A DNA stretch of 64,000 nt from Adineta steineri (lineage: Eukaryota; Rotifera; Eurotatoria; Adinetida; Adinetidae): positions 71,954 to 135,953 of the forward strand of contig CAJNOI010000108.1 in NCBI GenBank assembly GCA_905250115.1, written 5' to 3'. A program made the translations under genes and the position numbers. The notes beneath the pieces are model-generated. The model saw only the letters and a program-made list of their open reading frames with translations, did no database searches and was not told where the DNA came from. Shown piece by piece: positions 28,295 through 39,537 of this stretch (its first letter is position 1; each line of letters begins with the position of its first letter).

Positions 28295-28673
28295 ATCACG
28301 ATCAGCTCGATTGGGTTGTTTTAATACACGATATAAACAAACACAAATTGATAAATTTAAACATAAATATAAAACAAAAGTTAACAAATACCGATAATTT
28401 TTTTTTAAAATTAGATTTATCATTGTAGATTTTCTTTTTTATTTAATCTTTATTCTATTTAGAAGAAAAGTTTCTCAAAAATAAAACTTCAAATAAATCT
28501 TTTCTTCTGATGAAAATATGTAAAATATTAACAATGATCATCCTTAATCATATTCTTTGTTTAAAATTATATTTCTAAAGCTAATATTTAACTATACGAT
28601 TTTTTTTCACAAAAAAATTCATTTCTGTTCTAAAAAGAACAAATAGTTCGTTTTCATATGATAGTCTTTGAAA

Positions 28674-28723
28674 TAGGGTGTGGATGAAGGTGTTGTTCTT
28701 TATTTCTCACCCTCACCAACACT
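28674..28723. repeat. Telomere-like inverted repeat
   Basis: TAGGGTGTGGATGAAGGTGTTG faces CACCCTCACCAACAC at about 28709-28723. A further lone G-rich arm (TTGGGTGTGAGTGTTAG) lies at about 28786-28802. Confidence 0.55.
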
Positions 28724-29024
28724 GTCTAAAAGAAAAGCGGACATCGATATCCACAATATAAACGCGAACTAAACCTCAACGAATTTTGGGTGTGAGTGTT
28801 AGTTAAAAATATGTCTCATAGATTCAATGAAATGAAGCATTCAAAAAAGCGTAGTAAGTCAAAACATTTTTTTCCTTTATACTTTGAGAAAAAAAAAGAA
28901 TAAAATAATAATACATTTTGATTTAATAGATCGTATTCTATATGATCCGAATTTATTTCAGTCAATTTTTTTTCTTGTTTTTTTTCGTTTATTTTTTATT
29001 TAGCAGATTCTAATCTCAACTGAA

Positions 29025-29237
29025 TTCCTATGTCAACTGTAACATATATTTATGATTAATGTAATTTTCCTCAATACTGAATCGAGAAATATGATTAAAG
29101 TTTTTAACTACATTTTGTTTGATTTCATATAAATTAAATTCATTTTCAAGATCATGTTTTATACATTGCTTAGTTTATTTATTGATTTTTTCATGTTCAT
29201 AAAATGCATTTGTACTTTCATGTGATTCTTCGTCCAT
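29025..29237 (-). pseudogene. Decayed open frame of unknown identity
   Basis: Read on the minus strand from ATG at 29237, the frame gives MDEESHESTNAFYEHEKINK, a stop, then a further protein-like stretch (HDLENEFNLYEIKQNVVKNF, RFSIEENYINH) before more stops. The hydrophilic, codon-like composition continuing past the stop suggests a gene relic. No related sequence was found elsewhere in the window. Confidence 0.35.
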
Positions 29238-29902
29238 TTCTGATAATTAGTTAATGATCTGAAATCAATATACTATTTACGAGAAAAAATAGTCAAGTAA
29301 TGAATTACTTTTGACTCGAGGCTATGTGTCACATGTAGTCCTTGACGAGCTATGAGTATTTTAAGGGATATTGTTAATCTTCGTCTTTCCTCCTCTCTAC
29401 TCTTATACATATGTGTGTGTATTTGTATACCATCGTTTCTAAATTTATTAAATGAAAAAATATCTACATATATAATAAAGACGAAAGAGAGGTTATGCAT
29501 GAATGCGACATCACTGTAATACTCCTCACTGAAGAAAAAAATCACCTATCAAAACTTTTCAGAACGAATAAACGCATTATAGAAATCAAAATCAAAAGAT
29601 AACAAACTAGAATATATGGTATAGCAAACAGAGAAATGACATGAAAAGCTTGTCAGGACAGTCCCGTTGATGCTAAAAATGTGGAACTAACGTATGTTCG
29701 TACTAAAGACACCTGATGACGTTTAAATTCTTAATCTTCTCTTATTTCTGAAAGAAAACGTATTTGCTGGCATAAGAATCCCTTCACGGATACTATATTG
29801 ACTTTGCTACGCAATAGTATTTGAATGTAGTGCGTAGACGTTTTTAGGGATGTGACTACTAGCAACCTTGAATTCAAAATCTAGACTGACAGTTTTTCCT
29901 GA

Positions 29903-29950
29903 AGGATGTGCGAGTGCGGGTGATACGTTAATCTATCACCCACACCATCA
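29903..29950. repeat. Telomere-like inverted repeat
   Basis: GGATGTGCGAGTGCGGGTGAT faces ATCACCCACACCATC (29935-29949); GGGTGAT/ATCACCC pair exactly. Confidence 0.6.
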
Positions 29951-30142
29951 TTCTGGTGAATTTCAGGATAATCTTGGCCATACCCAGCAATTCCAAAGAC
30001 TGTCTGAACTATTCTCAGTCCTTTCTTTATATTTCTGACTATCACTGGCTTTTTCTCGCTATTTCTATCTATTTTTAACCGTGACTAGTAGTTTTTATTC
30101 ATTTTCAGGCATTTGTAATCACTTCAAGTTATTGAAATGACT

Positions 30143-30199
30143 CGGAGGGTGAGTGTCTGAGGATGTAAGAATACTTTATCCACTCACAATCACACTCTT
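30143..30199. repeat. Telomere-like inverted repeat, degenerate
   Basis: CGGAGGGTGAGTGTCTGAGG faces ATCCACTCACAATCACACTC. Weaker pairing, but the same G-rich/C-rich arm layout. Confidence 0.45.
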
Positions 30200-31158
30200 A
30201 AGATGATTATTCTTAGATAAATTTTTGATTATTTTTTATTTTCGTTCGTCTAAATGATTTGAAGAAGAGGATTTTTCAACCATAACATCAAACTTAATTT
30301 CCCTTTAAAATCCATTAATGGTGCTTATCGTCTTGCTTTGGTTTGAATTAATATAAATATTATTTAGTCCTTGATTCGAATTTTTTAATTATACTTATTG
30401 ACATATTTTATACATAAATAATTTATTATATTTTTCAGCTAATATACGTTGCGATAGACCACGACCATGTTTTTTATTATAAATTAAATGTATCTTTTCG
30501 TATCTTAATGTCACATTAGAGAAGTCATAATAGAATAAATGACAATAAAAAGATATTGATTATTTACAATAAAGAAATGTTTCCAGTAAAGAAAAATATT
30601 TCCATTTAAAATCGATCTTTCAGATATAAACTCGTCCACAATGAAGTGATATTTACTAGTACATGCTTAACGATATATCATCGTATAAGACTCTAACAGA
30701 TCTCGGCACACTCTATAGAGGCGCTCAGACTACTAATTTCTGTGTCATAACGTTTAAAAAAATATGCTATCGTCATCATATTAATTAAGTTGAGGCAATT
30801 CCACAGTAATTAAAACAAAAAACATATTTTTGATTAAATGCAAGACCTATAATACAAAAACATGATTATAGTATGTACTACCTTTGTTATTACGAATACG
30901 TACTTATAATATGCATGAAAAAGCGTCTTATTACTGTTCTTTACTTTGAAAAAGAAAGGAAGTAACAAATATTTTTCAATACTGTGCACGCTATCTTATG
31001 AGTACGTATACCTTGACATTAACAAGATTAGACATTCTGTACAAGGTAAATACGTGAAGCATCACAAATTATACATAATATTTTGCATTTTCAAGTTAAA
31101 AGACGAATAGATTTATTCGGTTTTCTATACATATATTTAAATCTACAAAATACAAACA

Positions 31159-31563
31159 ATGATGAACTACCGTGCAGAAAAATCCAAGAAGTCCGAAGAA
31201 CTAGAAATTCCAACGGCCTGGCAACTTTTATCGACATTATATGAGTCATTCGGAATATTTTTGGAACTGATACTTTTATTTCCATTATATATATTGACTA
31301 AACTTGGATTTACAAATATAATTCCGACTTTACTTTCTGGAAATGTTGCACTAGGTCCTGCTTTTGTTGCTGCTGCAGTTACCATGGTTGCATGTTCTGT
31401 TGGTATTGGATTAGGTGTTGGACTTGGTGTTGGTTTAACTTGTTCCCATAATGATACACTTATGAACAATACACTTATGAACAATACTATTACAACGAAT
31501 ATAACGAGTACAACGAATAGTCCAATGTTTAGCGTCGGATTCACTCCTGTTCTAATAGGGTAG
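31159..31563 (+). CDS. Small glycine-zipper membrane protein (plus member, copy 2)
   Basis: 134 aa, MMNYRAEKSKKSEELEIPTA at the start, then FLELILLFPLYILTKLGF and the zipper VACSVGIGLGVGLGVGLTCS. The tail has a duplicated MNNT(L)-type Asn/Thr segment and ends TPVLIG. It lies 521 bp from the stop of its convergent partner at 32085. Nearest in sequence to copy 3 (51264) in the N-terminal half. Unknown family; see copy 1 for the shared design. Confidence 0.65.
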   Translation: MMNYRAEKSKKSEELEIPTAWQLLSTLYESFGIFLELILLFPLYILTKLGFTNIIPTLLSGNVALGPAFVAAAVTMVACSVGIGLGVGLGVGLTCSHNDTLMNNTLMNNTITTNITSTTNSPMFSVGFTPVLIG

Positions 31564-32084
31564 CATGACTTTGGCAATAGTGACTTTCGTAGATGACTTT
31601 TGGCAATTGGCAAAAGTGTTACTACCACGTACACTCAGAAACCATATTCGTTGAAACGAAATTTTCGACAATTGCCGAAAATCAATTGTGAAAGTCAGTG
31701 CTGCCAAATTTATGTTCTAGATCTCAATAATAATTTTTTGTTTTTAATATTACTCACGAACACTGAATAAAATACTTTTCGTCGTAAATAATATACTAAT
31801 AAATTGGTTTGATTGAAAAATATCTAAAATATCTCAGAATTCAATCTATGATAATGTTATAGTATCCGTTTATCGATATCATGATTAATGATGATAAAGT
31901 TCAGATTATAATCATATTTATGATTGCTATATTACATATAATCTACTTTATTTTTCTCATATCAATATTTAAAAATTTATTTTAATTCATTAAACAAATT
32001 TAATAAGATACAATAGAACTAATTAACAATTTATTGAAACTATTACAGTTATAAGACTTGGAGATTGACGAAATTTTTCTTGTA

Positions 32085-32390
32085 TCAATTTCCATTACTG
32101 CAAGCAATGCCAGTTCCAACTCCGACTCCAACACCAACCCCGACGCCAACAACTGTAGCAGAAAGTGCTACAGTTATAGTAGTACACATACAAAATGAAT
32201 AAGACACGGAATGAGCAGTAACAAAACTCTGAATATTATCGAGAACATTTTCTAGTATGAAGAATGGCCGCGAACATGCACGTGCCATCCACTTGTTGAA
32301 TCGTTCCATACCTTTGTACCACGCCATAAACGTGGATATGCCTTGTGCATTGCCATCAGTGTCATCGAAGTCTATTTCGTCCATATCCAT
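32085..32390 (-). CDS. Small glycine-zipper membrane protein (minus member, copy 2)
   Basis: About 101 aa from ATG at 32390 (MDMDEIDFDDTDGNAQGIST). It contains FNKWMARACSRPFFILENVL and the C-terminal alternating Gly/Val stretch, one or two Gly-Val steps longer than copy 1, ending ACSNGN. The opposite strand in this C-terminal part is Pro/Thr-rich and not coding. Same convergent arrangement as the other two copies. Confidence 0.6.
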   Translation of the reverse strand: MDMDEIDFDDTDGNAQGISTFMAWYKGMERFNKWMARACSRPFFILENVLDNIQSFVTAHSVSYSFCMCTTITVALSATVVGVGVGVGVGVGTGIACSNGN

Positions 32391-33411
32391 AGTTGTCGTC
32401 TGCACGGTTGAATAAGAAAAGGTAAAATAATATTTATAATATATTTTGTTATAACACAATAATTTTCCGTGTAATATATTGTTAATAACGTTTTATATCT
32501 CACAATTATATCCTATGTAAAAATATTATTTTTATCTTATTTCTGAATCAAACAGAGACAATAACAACAAAATACCTTAGGTATTTTTTCATCATAATGA
32601 CTCACTTATCATTATATATCCTCTTCATTACTTTTGTATAATATAAAATAAACAAACTGATATGTATTTATCTTACTATCTATTTTGTCTTTGATCAATT
32701 GTTTTATATATAAGAATTATTATTTAAATAGTAAAAACAGTCGAAAAAAAGAGAAAACTGCATGTATGTTACATAGATTTTTGATGATACTAATAAGAAT
32801 ATTTCTAAATATAATACACATTCAAAAATAGTTACAGGAAAGTTCCTATGAAATTTAAATAAAATCATTTCGAATATATATTGTAATAATCGTAGATGCA
32901 GTAGATAATTCATAGATACAAAGGATTAAAGCAGTATCCTCTTCTTGGTGAATGATGAATGTTTCCATTTTTTTTCTGAGATATCTTATTTTGTATTAAT
33001 TGTTAGCAAAAAACAGTTCTTATATCGATCAGCTTTTTCTCAGTATAACGGAGTCATGAATTGATTGTTTTGAATCGATCATAATTCTGATTAAAGGCTG
33101 TATACGAAACAGAAGGCGAAGACGAACCGAACTCGAAATAATTATCGAAAAATTGTGTCAAACTGAATCGAACTAATATTAGTTGAATTATCACCCATTT
33201 CGTAAAAATATGCGCTGTTGACAATGATCAAGCGACCTTTGACCGATTGTTTTACATAATTAATTTAATCTCCATACAAGGTTTTATTCTCTCTTCATAA
33301 CTATTTCATATGATGGGTTAGCGAGTGAAAACGAATCGAATCCAAGTCGAACTAGTGAAAGCCGGTTCGATTCACTCTTTGGCTCGTGTTCAGCTCCAGT
33401 CTGTTTTCAAG

Positions 33412-34198
33412 CTACAGAATGCTTAAAAAATTTCGTTTAAAGTGTTCACAAAAAAATCGTAATTGTATGTTGACGTTCAGATGTATCTGGCCCTTCCTTT
33501 CTTCGTCTGCCTGGGTGTCCTTTATAGATGGCGCCCAATCAATAGTAATTATGTTTCGATGTTTATCGAATTGCATTGCACTTTTATCAACATTTATAAT
33601 ATAATTGCTTCCTTCTTCCATATCGAAAGCTTTAATTGTACTTTCAATCCATGCATCTAAATGTCGATCAGTAAATGATTTCAGATAATTTTGTATTTGA
33701 ATATGTCTATCATAACTAAGAATATCTTTTAATAAATATTTTGTCAATGCTTATAAATTTTCATCTTCAAATTTAACTGTCGATGATAAAATTTCCTCAC
33801 TCTCATGAATAATTTCATTATCAATTAAGTTTTATATATCTAAAATTGAATATAAACTATGTAGAATAGATTTTTCGATTTGATAAAGAGAAGGCTATTT
33901 TCCATTTGTAGCAGTTAAAATATCCAATTGCCAAATAAAAGTATAAGGTGTAGGTATGGGTGAGATAAATAAGATATACCAACACCCACACCGATCTGCG
34001 TACATCATTAACATACGATAAAAGATCGAAATTTTTATAAAAACATTATTAATAATATAATAAAAATATACAATGATGAATTATTTTTTTAGAATTGGTT
34101 TATTTTTGCCAAAAGTTTACTTATTTCATACCGATAACTTAACGTGTGATAATGATGAGAAAAATGGAAAAAACCAACCAAAGATAATTCGATGATTC
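33412..34198 (-). pseudogene. Minus-strand gene relic, interrupted (copy 2)
   Basis: Matches the relic at 27050-27301. The N-terminal piece (MNHRIIFGWFFPFFSSLSHV) lies at about 34125-34198. It is separated by ~230 bp of unrelated sequence, including a telomere-like inverted repeat, from the rest. The longest open part, 33412-33747, reads KYLLKDILSYDRHIQIQNYL, then DAWIESTIKAFDMEEGSNYI and NIITIDWAPSIKD. Stops occur in the 33750-33890 part. This copy retains a segment lost from copy 1, so each copy decayed differently. Confidence 0.45.
33946..33993. repeat. Telomere-like inverted repeat inside a gene relic
   Basis: GGTGTAGGTATGGGTGAG faces CCAACACCCACACCG (33979-33993). It sits in the segment that splits the minus-strand relic, so it is a candidate insertion. 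Confidence 0.6.
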
Positions 34199-34315
34199 AT
34201 TATTTGACAAACAAAGAAAAAATAAAAACATGTGGATTTTTCTCTTACCTTTACACGATTAAATATCTTCTCATATAAAAACTCACTATTTCAAAATCTC
34301 GATCTTATCCAAACA

Positions 34316-35227
34316 ATGTACAAATTTGGTTTTGATAATTGTGATAAAATTGTTCAATTAAGTGAAGAAGAAATTCATCGTATTCCATATCTCTTAACAT
34401 TAATATCACATAAAGATGATTTTTTGTCGATTAAAAACGATAAAAATGAATATATATTACATCATCCGATATGTTATAATTTATTAATTCCAATTTTAAA
34501 TTCAATTAACAATGAAAATAGTTTCGATGTCCTTCAATTATTTAATTATCTTTGTTTAAATCAGTCCATTTATTTAAATGATCAAAATCGATTTTTTACT
34601 TATTATCGAGAAAAAAATCTTTGTGAAGTTCGTAATAATGCTGCTCAACTGGTTCTTTCTCTAACTAAAAATGCATATGATTTAAATGATTTACAAACAA
34701 TTGAGTATATATTCTTGGTAATTACGATAATATTTTCGCGTAAAAGCATCTTTAATTTACAATTTTGTTATCATACCTATAAAATTCTCGAAAAATGTGT
34801 TTTTCCATTATTTTTTAAAAAACATCCAATTTATTTATTAAATGATATTAAAGAAGATTGTAGAATTGATTCAAATATCTGTTTCTATAATGATAATCAA
34901 GGTTATTATGAAGTTAAGATGAGCGATAATCAAATAAAACAACGATGTATATTGATAGTTGCAAGAGGACGTGGGAAATCTGAATTACTCAGAGAATTAT
35001 TTGGAGATCCTAGAAAGAAATATTCTACAAATACTTATAATCGTTCACAAAATATCAAAGAAACTGAACTTTTATCGAAAGAATCAACATCGTTGACAAT
35101 GAATTCGAATTTATATTTAAATGAATCGCAATCAGCTCGATTGGGTTATTATAATACACGACCTAAACAAGCACAAATTGATAAATTTAAACATAAATAT
35201 AAAACAAAAGTTAACAAATACCGATAA
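34316..35227 (+). CDS. Unrecognised ~300-aa protein, copy 2 (full tail)
   Basis: The frame is open from 34232; the first ATG matching copy 1 is 34316 (MYKFGFDNCDKIVQLSEEEI). Relative to copy 1 it lacks KPYSLLNDLSINENI and the TVPIDCENDFVWK segment, and it has a different stretch ILIVARGRGKSELLRELFGD before the shared KETE...ES helix. It keeps the basic C-terminus ARLGYYNTRPKQAQIDKFKH through to KVNKYR in frame. GRGKS recalls a phosphate-binding loop but does not match a full Walker A motif. Family unknown. Probably the more intact of the two copies. Confidence 0.6.
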   Translation: MYKFGFDNCDKIVQLSEEEIHRIPYLLTLISHKDDFLSIKNDKNEYILHHPICYNLLIPILNSINNENSFDVLQLFNYLCLNQSIYLNDQNRFFTYYREKNLCEVRNNAAQLVLSLTKNAYDLNDLQTIEYIFLVITIIFSRKSIFNLQFCYHTYKILEKCVFPLFFKKHPIYLLNDIKEDCRIDSNICFYNDNQGYYEVKMSDNQIKQRCILIVARGRGKSELLRELFGDPRKKYSTNTYNRSQNIKETELLSKESTSLTMNSNLYLNESQSARLGYYNTRPKQAQIDKFKHKYKTKVNKYR

Positions 35228-35775
35228 TTTTTTTTTAAAATTAGATTTATCATTGTAGATTTTCTTTTTTATTTAATCTTTATTCTATTTAGAAGAAAAG
35301 TTTCTCAAAAATAAAACTTCAAATAAATCTTTTCTTCTGATGAAAATATGTAAAATATTAACAATGATCATCCTTAATTATATTCTTTGTTTAAAATTAT
35401 ATTTCTAAAGCTAATAAAGTAAAACTGACGAATTGATTATATAACTACTATAGTAAGTATGTTTTAACACATTTGCAATTATTTTGGAGCTTCAGTCTGT
35501 GACATGTTTTGTTTTCACAAAAAACTGTAGTACTTATTCTGAATGGATTGTTCTATCAAAGAGATAACAATTGGATCATATCGATTGTACGGTAATGTTG
35601 ATATTTATAGTCAAGACTAGTATGATGTTCAAAGTCATTATCTATCATTGATGAATTTCAAATATTAATCTAATAATCTTATAAATAATCAAAATAAATC
35701 GTTAATATTATCAGACAATCAATCTCTCTGCCACCATACAATCTTCATTATTCTTAGTATTTATAGTATTATAAA

Positions 35776-36015
35776 ATGTTTAAATTAATTACTTATTTTT
35801 TACCTGATAAATCAGCCATAGTTAATAAAATAATCTATGTAGCTACAGTATGTCATTTAGTCGAGTGTAAATGGGATGTGAATATAATCGATGTATATAA
35901 GAAAGAAAACTGTAAATGTTTATTATTTCATGGCGAATGCCAGAGATGTGTACCGTGTTTAAGAAACGAGGCGGAGGCTACGTGGAAGACGGTGATAAAA
36001 AACTTTTTCATCTAA
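35776..36015 (+). CDS. Small Cys-containing protein, unrecognised
   Basis: 79 aa, MFKLITYFLPDKSAIVNKII at the start, with a Cys cluster CKCLLFHGECQRCVPCLR. It ends 153 bp before the stop of the first receptor cassette (opposite strand). A degraded relative lies at 39538-40255 beside the second cassette, which shows that it belongs to the duplicated unit. No family recognised. It may be a short gene or the last exon of one. Confidence 0.4.
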   Translation: MFKLITYFLPDKSAIVNKIIYVATVCHLVECKWDVNIIDVYKKENCKCLLFHGECQRCVPCLRNEAEATWKTVIKNFFI

Positions 36016-36048
36016 AAATTGTAGAAAATTTGTTTACAAAAATATCAT

Positions 36049-36102
36049 GAGGATGTGGGTATTGCTTTAAGAGTAGAACAGACACTCACATCCACACCCA
36101 CC
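36049..36102. repeat. Telomere-like inverted repeat at the 3' end of cassette 1
   Basis: GAGGATGTGGGT faces ACTCACATCCACACCCACC. The whole segment 36017-36168 recurs nearly unchanged at 40258-40408, beside cassette 2. Confidence 0.65.
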
Positions 36103-36168
36103 TTCAACCGTTTCTTTATAAATGAAAATTTAGCGATAGCATACTAACATAAAAACAAAAACTATAAA

Positions 36169-38222
36169 TCAGTTTTCTCTTGCATTGTTTTGTTGCATAA
36201 AAGCTTCGTAGGTTGGAGGTAGAAAAGACTGCTGCTGCATTATAATGATTACTCCACTTTCTTCTACCACACTATCATATGCTGGCGGTAAATCTGAAGT
36301 TTGTTGTTGAACTGTAGTTGTTGCTCTTTCAATATTAGAATTATTATTTTGTGATGGTTGCAATTGTATTGAAACTGTTGAATTTCTGATAGGCGTGTCT
36401 CTGATTAAACTTTGTGGTTGTATAGGTGATGGATTACGATACAGTGTATCGAACGATCTTCCTCTCGGCTGCGGTGTTGTTACAACCTCTTCGGTATTAC
36501 GTTCATCATGACATATTTTACTTATTATAGCTGTGGTTATAGTAATAACCACTAGAACACAAACAAAAATAAGCATGAATATAACGACTTCACCCTCACC
36601 ACCTTTACCACGAACTGTGCGAGTCCTGTAAGTAGATCCTGTAACTAGAAAAGAGAAAAATAATAGTGAATTCAAAAGTAAAAATGTGCACAGCATTCCT
36701 TTATTTAGCTAACGGAAGCGGCACGATGTCCTCATACTACTACACTTCAAACTACCTATAGATTGCATTGAATCGTAAACCGTCTAAATAGTTAAATCCA
36801 GTTGAAAAGAGGTATCAATTACATTACACGATACCAACTCATTACTAAAACAATATCTTTCAAATTCAACTATGACGAAATTTTCAGATTCTTTATCCAT
36901 AGGAGATGAAATCTAGATGAAGCATGACATCAATTCATTGACATTCGATGCCACTTACAAAATACATCTATTGCAGGACATCCACATACGTTGAATGAAA
37001 ACATGTAAATCATTTTTAGAAAAGAAATAATTTACATTTTATTTTCTCAGCGAACAAATCTATTGTTTATTATTGATAGTGAATTCAAAGAATAGTTAAC
37101 TGTCCGTTCAGTTTTGAACAACGAACGATACCATCCAAGATATATTATAACAGATGGCATGAGTTCTATGAAAGATTTCATTAGGAAGTTAAACTACTAA
37201 CTCTTATCGTACTTTTTGCGTTAGTCGGTGGTGAAACATCGTGTAAAGTTAAGTTAGTTCAAATCTCATCTCAATTCTTTTAATTAAGAGAAAAATTGAA
37301 ATGGTATGATACATTATTTAGTCAGTATATATTTAAAAGTGAATAAAAACCCATTTTCTATTGTCATTCATCCTAAATTTGTTTTTCTGAATCATTATAG
37401 TTCTTATACTATTTAACTATTGAACAAACAAAGTAATTCAAAACTGTCCATCTCGTAATTGTTTAAAACAAAATAAAAAATGACAGTAATATAGTTCGTT
37501 GCAAGTTGATAAGAACTTTGATCAGATAGTATCGGCACTATAGAGCTCATCGGGAAGAACTGGATCCTTAAAAATTTTATTTTCACTTGGCTCTGCTCCG
37601 AACATTTTGGATGTATTAGACCTAGTCTTATGAGATTATCTACAAAATTGCAGCAGAGATGTGCCAGATGTGCTAGTCACCAAGACAAATAAGCAAAAGA
37701 AAAGAGGTTCGTAATTGAGAAGCAACTATCACATACAAATAGTAAAGAAATTTCTTTAAAATACTAAGAGTATTGTTAAGATACAGATCTGAGAGATGTT
37801 TAGTCAGTTGCGGCTGGACCACAAGTTTTGGATCCGGTGGACTCTAATTAACACTATTATTGAGTATGAATAACGATTATTACTCATTTGTAAAGTATGA
37901 TAGAATCTACTTAGCAAATATCATCTTGAATGTACTCACAAGAATACGGTTCGAAATGAGGAGACTTGATGAAGCCATAATTATGAGGTGTAAAAATTCT
38001 CGAAGTTGTTGTTCGAGTTCTAGGCCACTGGTTTGGAAGAATAAATGCTGAATTGTTCACTGAATTTCTTTCTCTAATATAAGCATGATTAATTGTATGT
38101 AACGTTTTTCGTCGATTTAACTTCATCATCATTTTATTATGAAAATCGATTGAACCAGAATTATTGGATTCAACGAGTAGTAATTGAACAAGAAGGTAGA
38201 TCAAGCTTGAGTAATGCGTCAT
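36169..38222 (-). CDS. Type I receptor-like protein with PPxY tail, cassette copy 1
   Basis: Proposed exons on the minus strand: 37940-38222 and 36169-36644 (252 aa). Exon 1 starts MTHYSSLIYLLVQLLLVESN, a signal peptide, and encodes a basic, Ser/Thr-rich ectodomain ending FEPYS before donor T|GTGAGTA. Exon 2 begins after a strong acceptor (TTTCTCTTTTCTAG) in matching phase. It encodes TGSTYRTRT, a helix (VVIFMLIFVCVLVVITITTA) and a cytoplasmic tail with two WW-domain ligand motifs, PPAYDSV and PPTYEAF. PPxY motifs recruit Nedd4-type ubiquitin ligases in known proteins; the layout resembles Shisa/WBP1-type adaptors, though no homology is shown. Alternative: two separate genes, the second starting at ATG 36696 with MLCTFLLLNSLLFFSFL, which may only be the translated pyrimidine tract. 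Confidence 0.6.
36898..37043. promoter_or_regulatory. Conserved intronic block, copy 1
   Basis: About 145 bp, differing from each of its three counterparts (41146, 44326, 47718) at only about four positions by eye, which is better than the nearby exons. It could be an enhancer, a small RNA or a missed exon; on the minus strand it contains ATG...TTTT|GTAAGT with codons for MFSFNVCGCPAIDVF in a phase that would fit exon 2. Confidence 0.5.
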
Positions 38223-39470
38223 TATTAATGAGTTTTGTGTAAGCATCAAATGAAGTATAAACTATGGAGTTTAATTATAGAAATACTATTAGTTGAATAA
38301 AACAGGGTATCAAAAATAGAAACATCCTTTCATCATAATTCCCTTTTTGTCGTTCTGTATATGATTTTTGCATTTTGTTATTCTTATATACCACAATCTT
38401 AAGAAGGAAAAAACAATCATGATTATTTCTCATATTGAAACATTGCACAAAAAAACACACAATAATGACTTTCACGACGAAAAAAATAGATAGATGTCGA
38501 TGATGCCGTCTAAAGACAGAGTACTACAGCACCGCCGACTCTTTATTTTATTCTCTGTTATACTCACGCTTCTGCATGTGCATATATGGAGTGGAGAGAA
38601 GAGAAAATGATGAGGTTGATGAATTTATAAGAAAATAAAATAAGAGAAAATACAATGTATGGTTAGTTAGTATATTATTTAGAAGGGAAAGAACAGTCGA
38701 TGAGCAGATATGAATGGAAGTATTGATCAATGACGGAAATTATGTTGATTCTACGTGCTCATCGTTTTAAGAAAATTAGCGAGTTAACGGAAAATATGGA
38801 AAGTATTAAAGAGGCACAATAAGTGAGATCTGATTGGTCGTTGATATCGCAAATAGAAATGATTTTATTGATTGGTAGTTCATGGAGAATCACTCAAGTG
38901 ATTGATCATGTCACTATATGATAAAATAGAGCATTTTAGAATTACTGTTTCTATTGATAAATGTTGGTAGTGTAGATGAACGTTGACTAGTTCACACCCT
39001 CACCCATCTATGAAATAACTCGACTTATCTCATGTAGTAACCAAAATTTCCACTATATTTCTTTTAAATTTAATGTAAGAATTTTTTCATATCATATCAG
39101 TAGTCAATCTTTTGACTTACAGAATGTTTGCACCTAATCAAATAGTTCTCATATGATTTATATCTTTATTGATGGATTACTCTGTAAAACTGATCTATCT
39201 CTCATCACAGATTTTATTTTGGATGAATAATCTTATCTTCGTTAGGTTTTGTTGAAAACTATCCACGTTAGCTTACGTATCTAGAAACTCATATTTTTCT
39301 CTGTTGTTTGAAATACATGTTTATAACTATGTATAAGAGACACCTTATTTGTAAGAGAAGAAATCTTTGAAGGTTACATTAGAAAACAAGTATCGCTCAT
39401 CGCTACACCCTCGACTGAATAGTGAAAGCTATTGATGTATAAAACTTTATTTTCTTGAAGAGCGTGATTA

Positions 39471-39532
39471 TGGATGGGTGTGAATTGAAGTGATATCAAC
39501 ATCTACATCTACAATAATTTACACCCACATCC
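39471..39532. repeat. Telomere-like inverted repeat
   Basis: TGGATGGGTGTGAA faces TTTACACCCACATCC (ends 39532). Confidence 0.55.
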
Positions 39533-39537
39533 TACGA

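Larger units (their letters stand above)
25055..28590. repeat. Accessory block, copy 1
   Basis: Shares extended similarity with 30220-35420 and, for its first half, with 50255-52855. Landmarks common to all are GTGATATTTA(C/T)TxGTACATG, GAAGGCGCTCAGA, the convergent glycine-rich pair, and the AT-rich spacer with TATCGATATCATGAT. Copies 1 and 2 also share the 300-aa gene and its 3' flank. Confidence 0.8.
28400..30219. other. Spacer between accessory blocks 1 and 2
   Basis: Contains the shared 3' flank of copy 1 (to about 28590), three telomere-like inverted repeats, and a decayed minus-strand frame at 29025-29237. No intact gene is supported. Confidence 0.5.
30220..35420. repeat. Accessory block, copy 2
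   Basis: Matches 25055-28590 over its central and right parts, and 50255-52855 over its left and central parts. The stretch 30240-30560 (GAGGATTTTTxA(A/G)CCATAA, ATTATTTAGTCCTTGATTCG) is shared only with copy 3. The 3' flank after the 300-aa gene is almost identical to copy 1. Confidence 0.8.

Noticed and set aside
31167-31634. Pro/Thr-rich minus-strand frame opposite the glycine-zipper gene (also 25619-25966 and 51272-51490)
   Set aside because: Complement of the GGT/GTT zipper codons; it has no consistent start and the plus-strand protein is conserved instead.
34955-35010. GRGKSELLRELFGD in the 300-aa protein as a P-loop ATPase motif
   Set aside because: It lacks the full GxxxxGK(S/T) pattern and is absent from the other copy.
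36645-36696. Signal-peptide-like start MLCTFLLLNSLLFFSFL of the PPxY protein (also 40942, 47516)
   Set aside because: It coincides with a polypyrimidine tract ending in TTTTCTAG, and copy 3 does not preserve it as a reading frame. Kept only as an alternative start.
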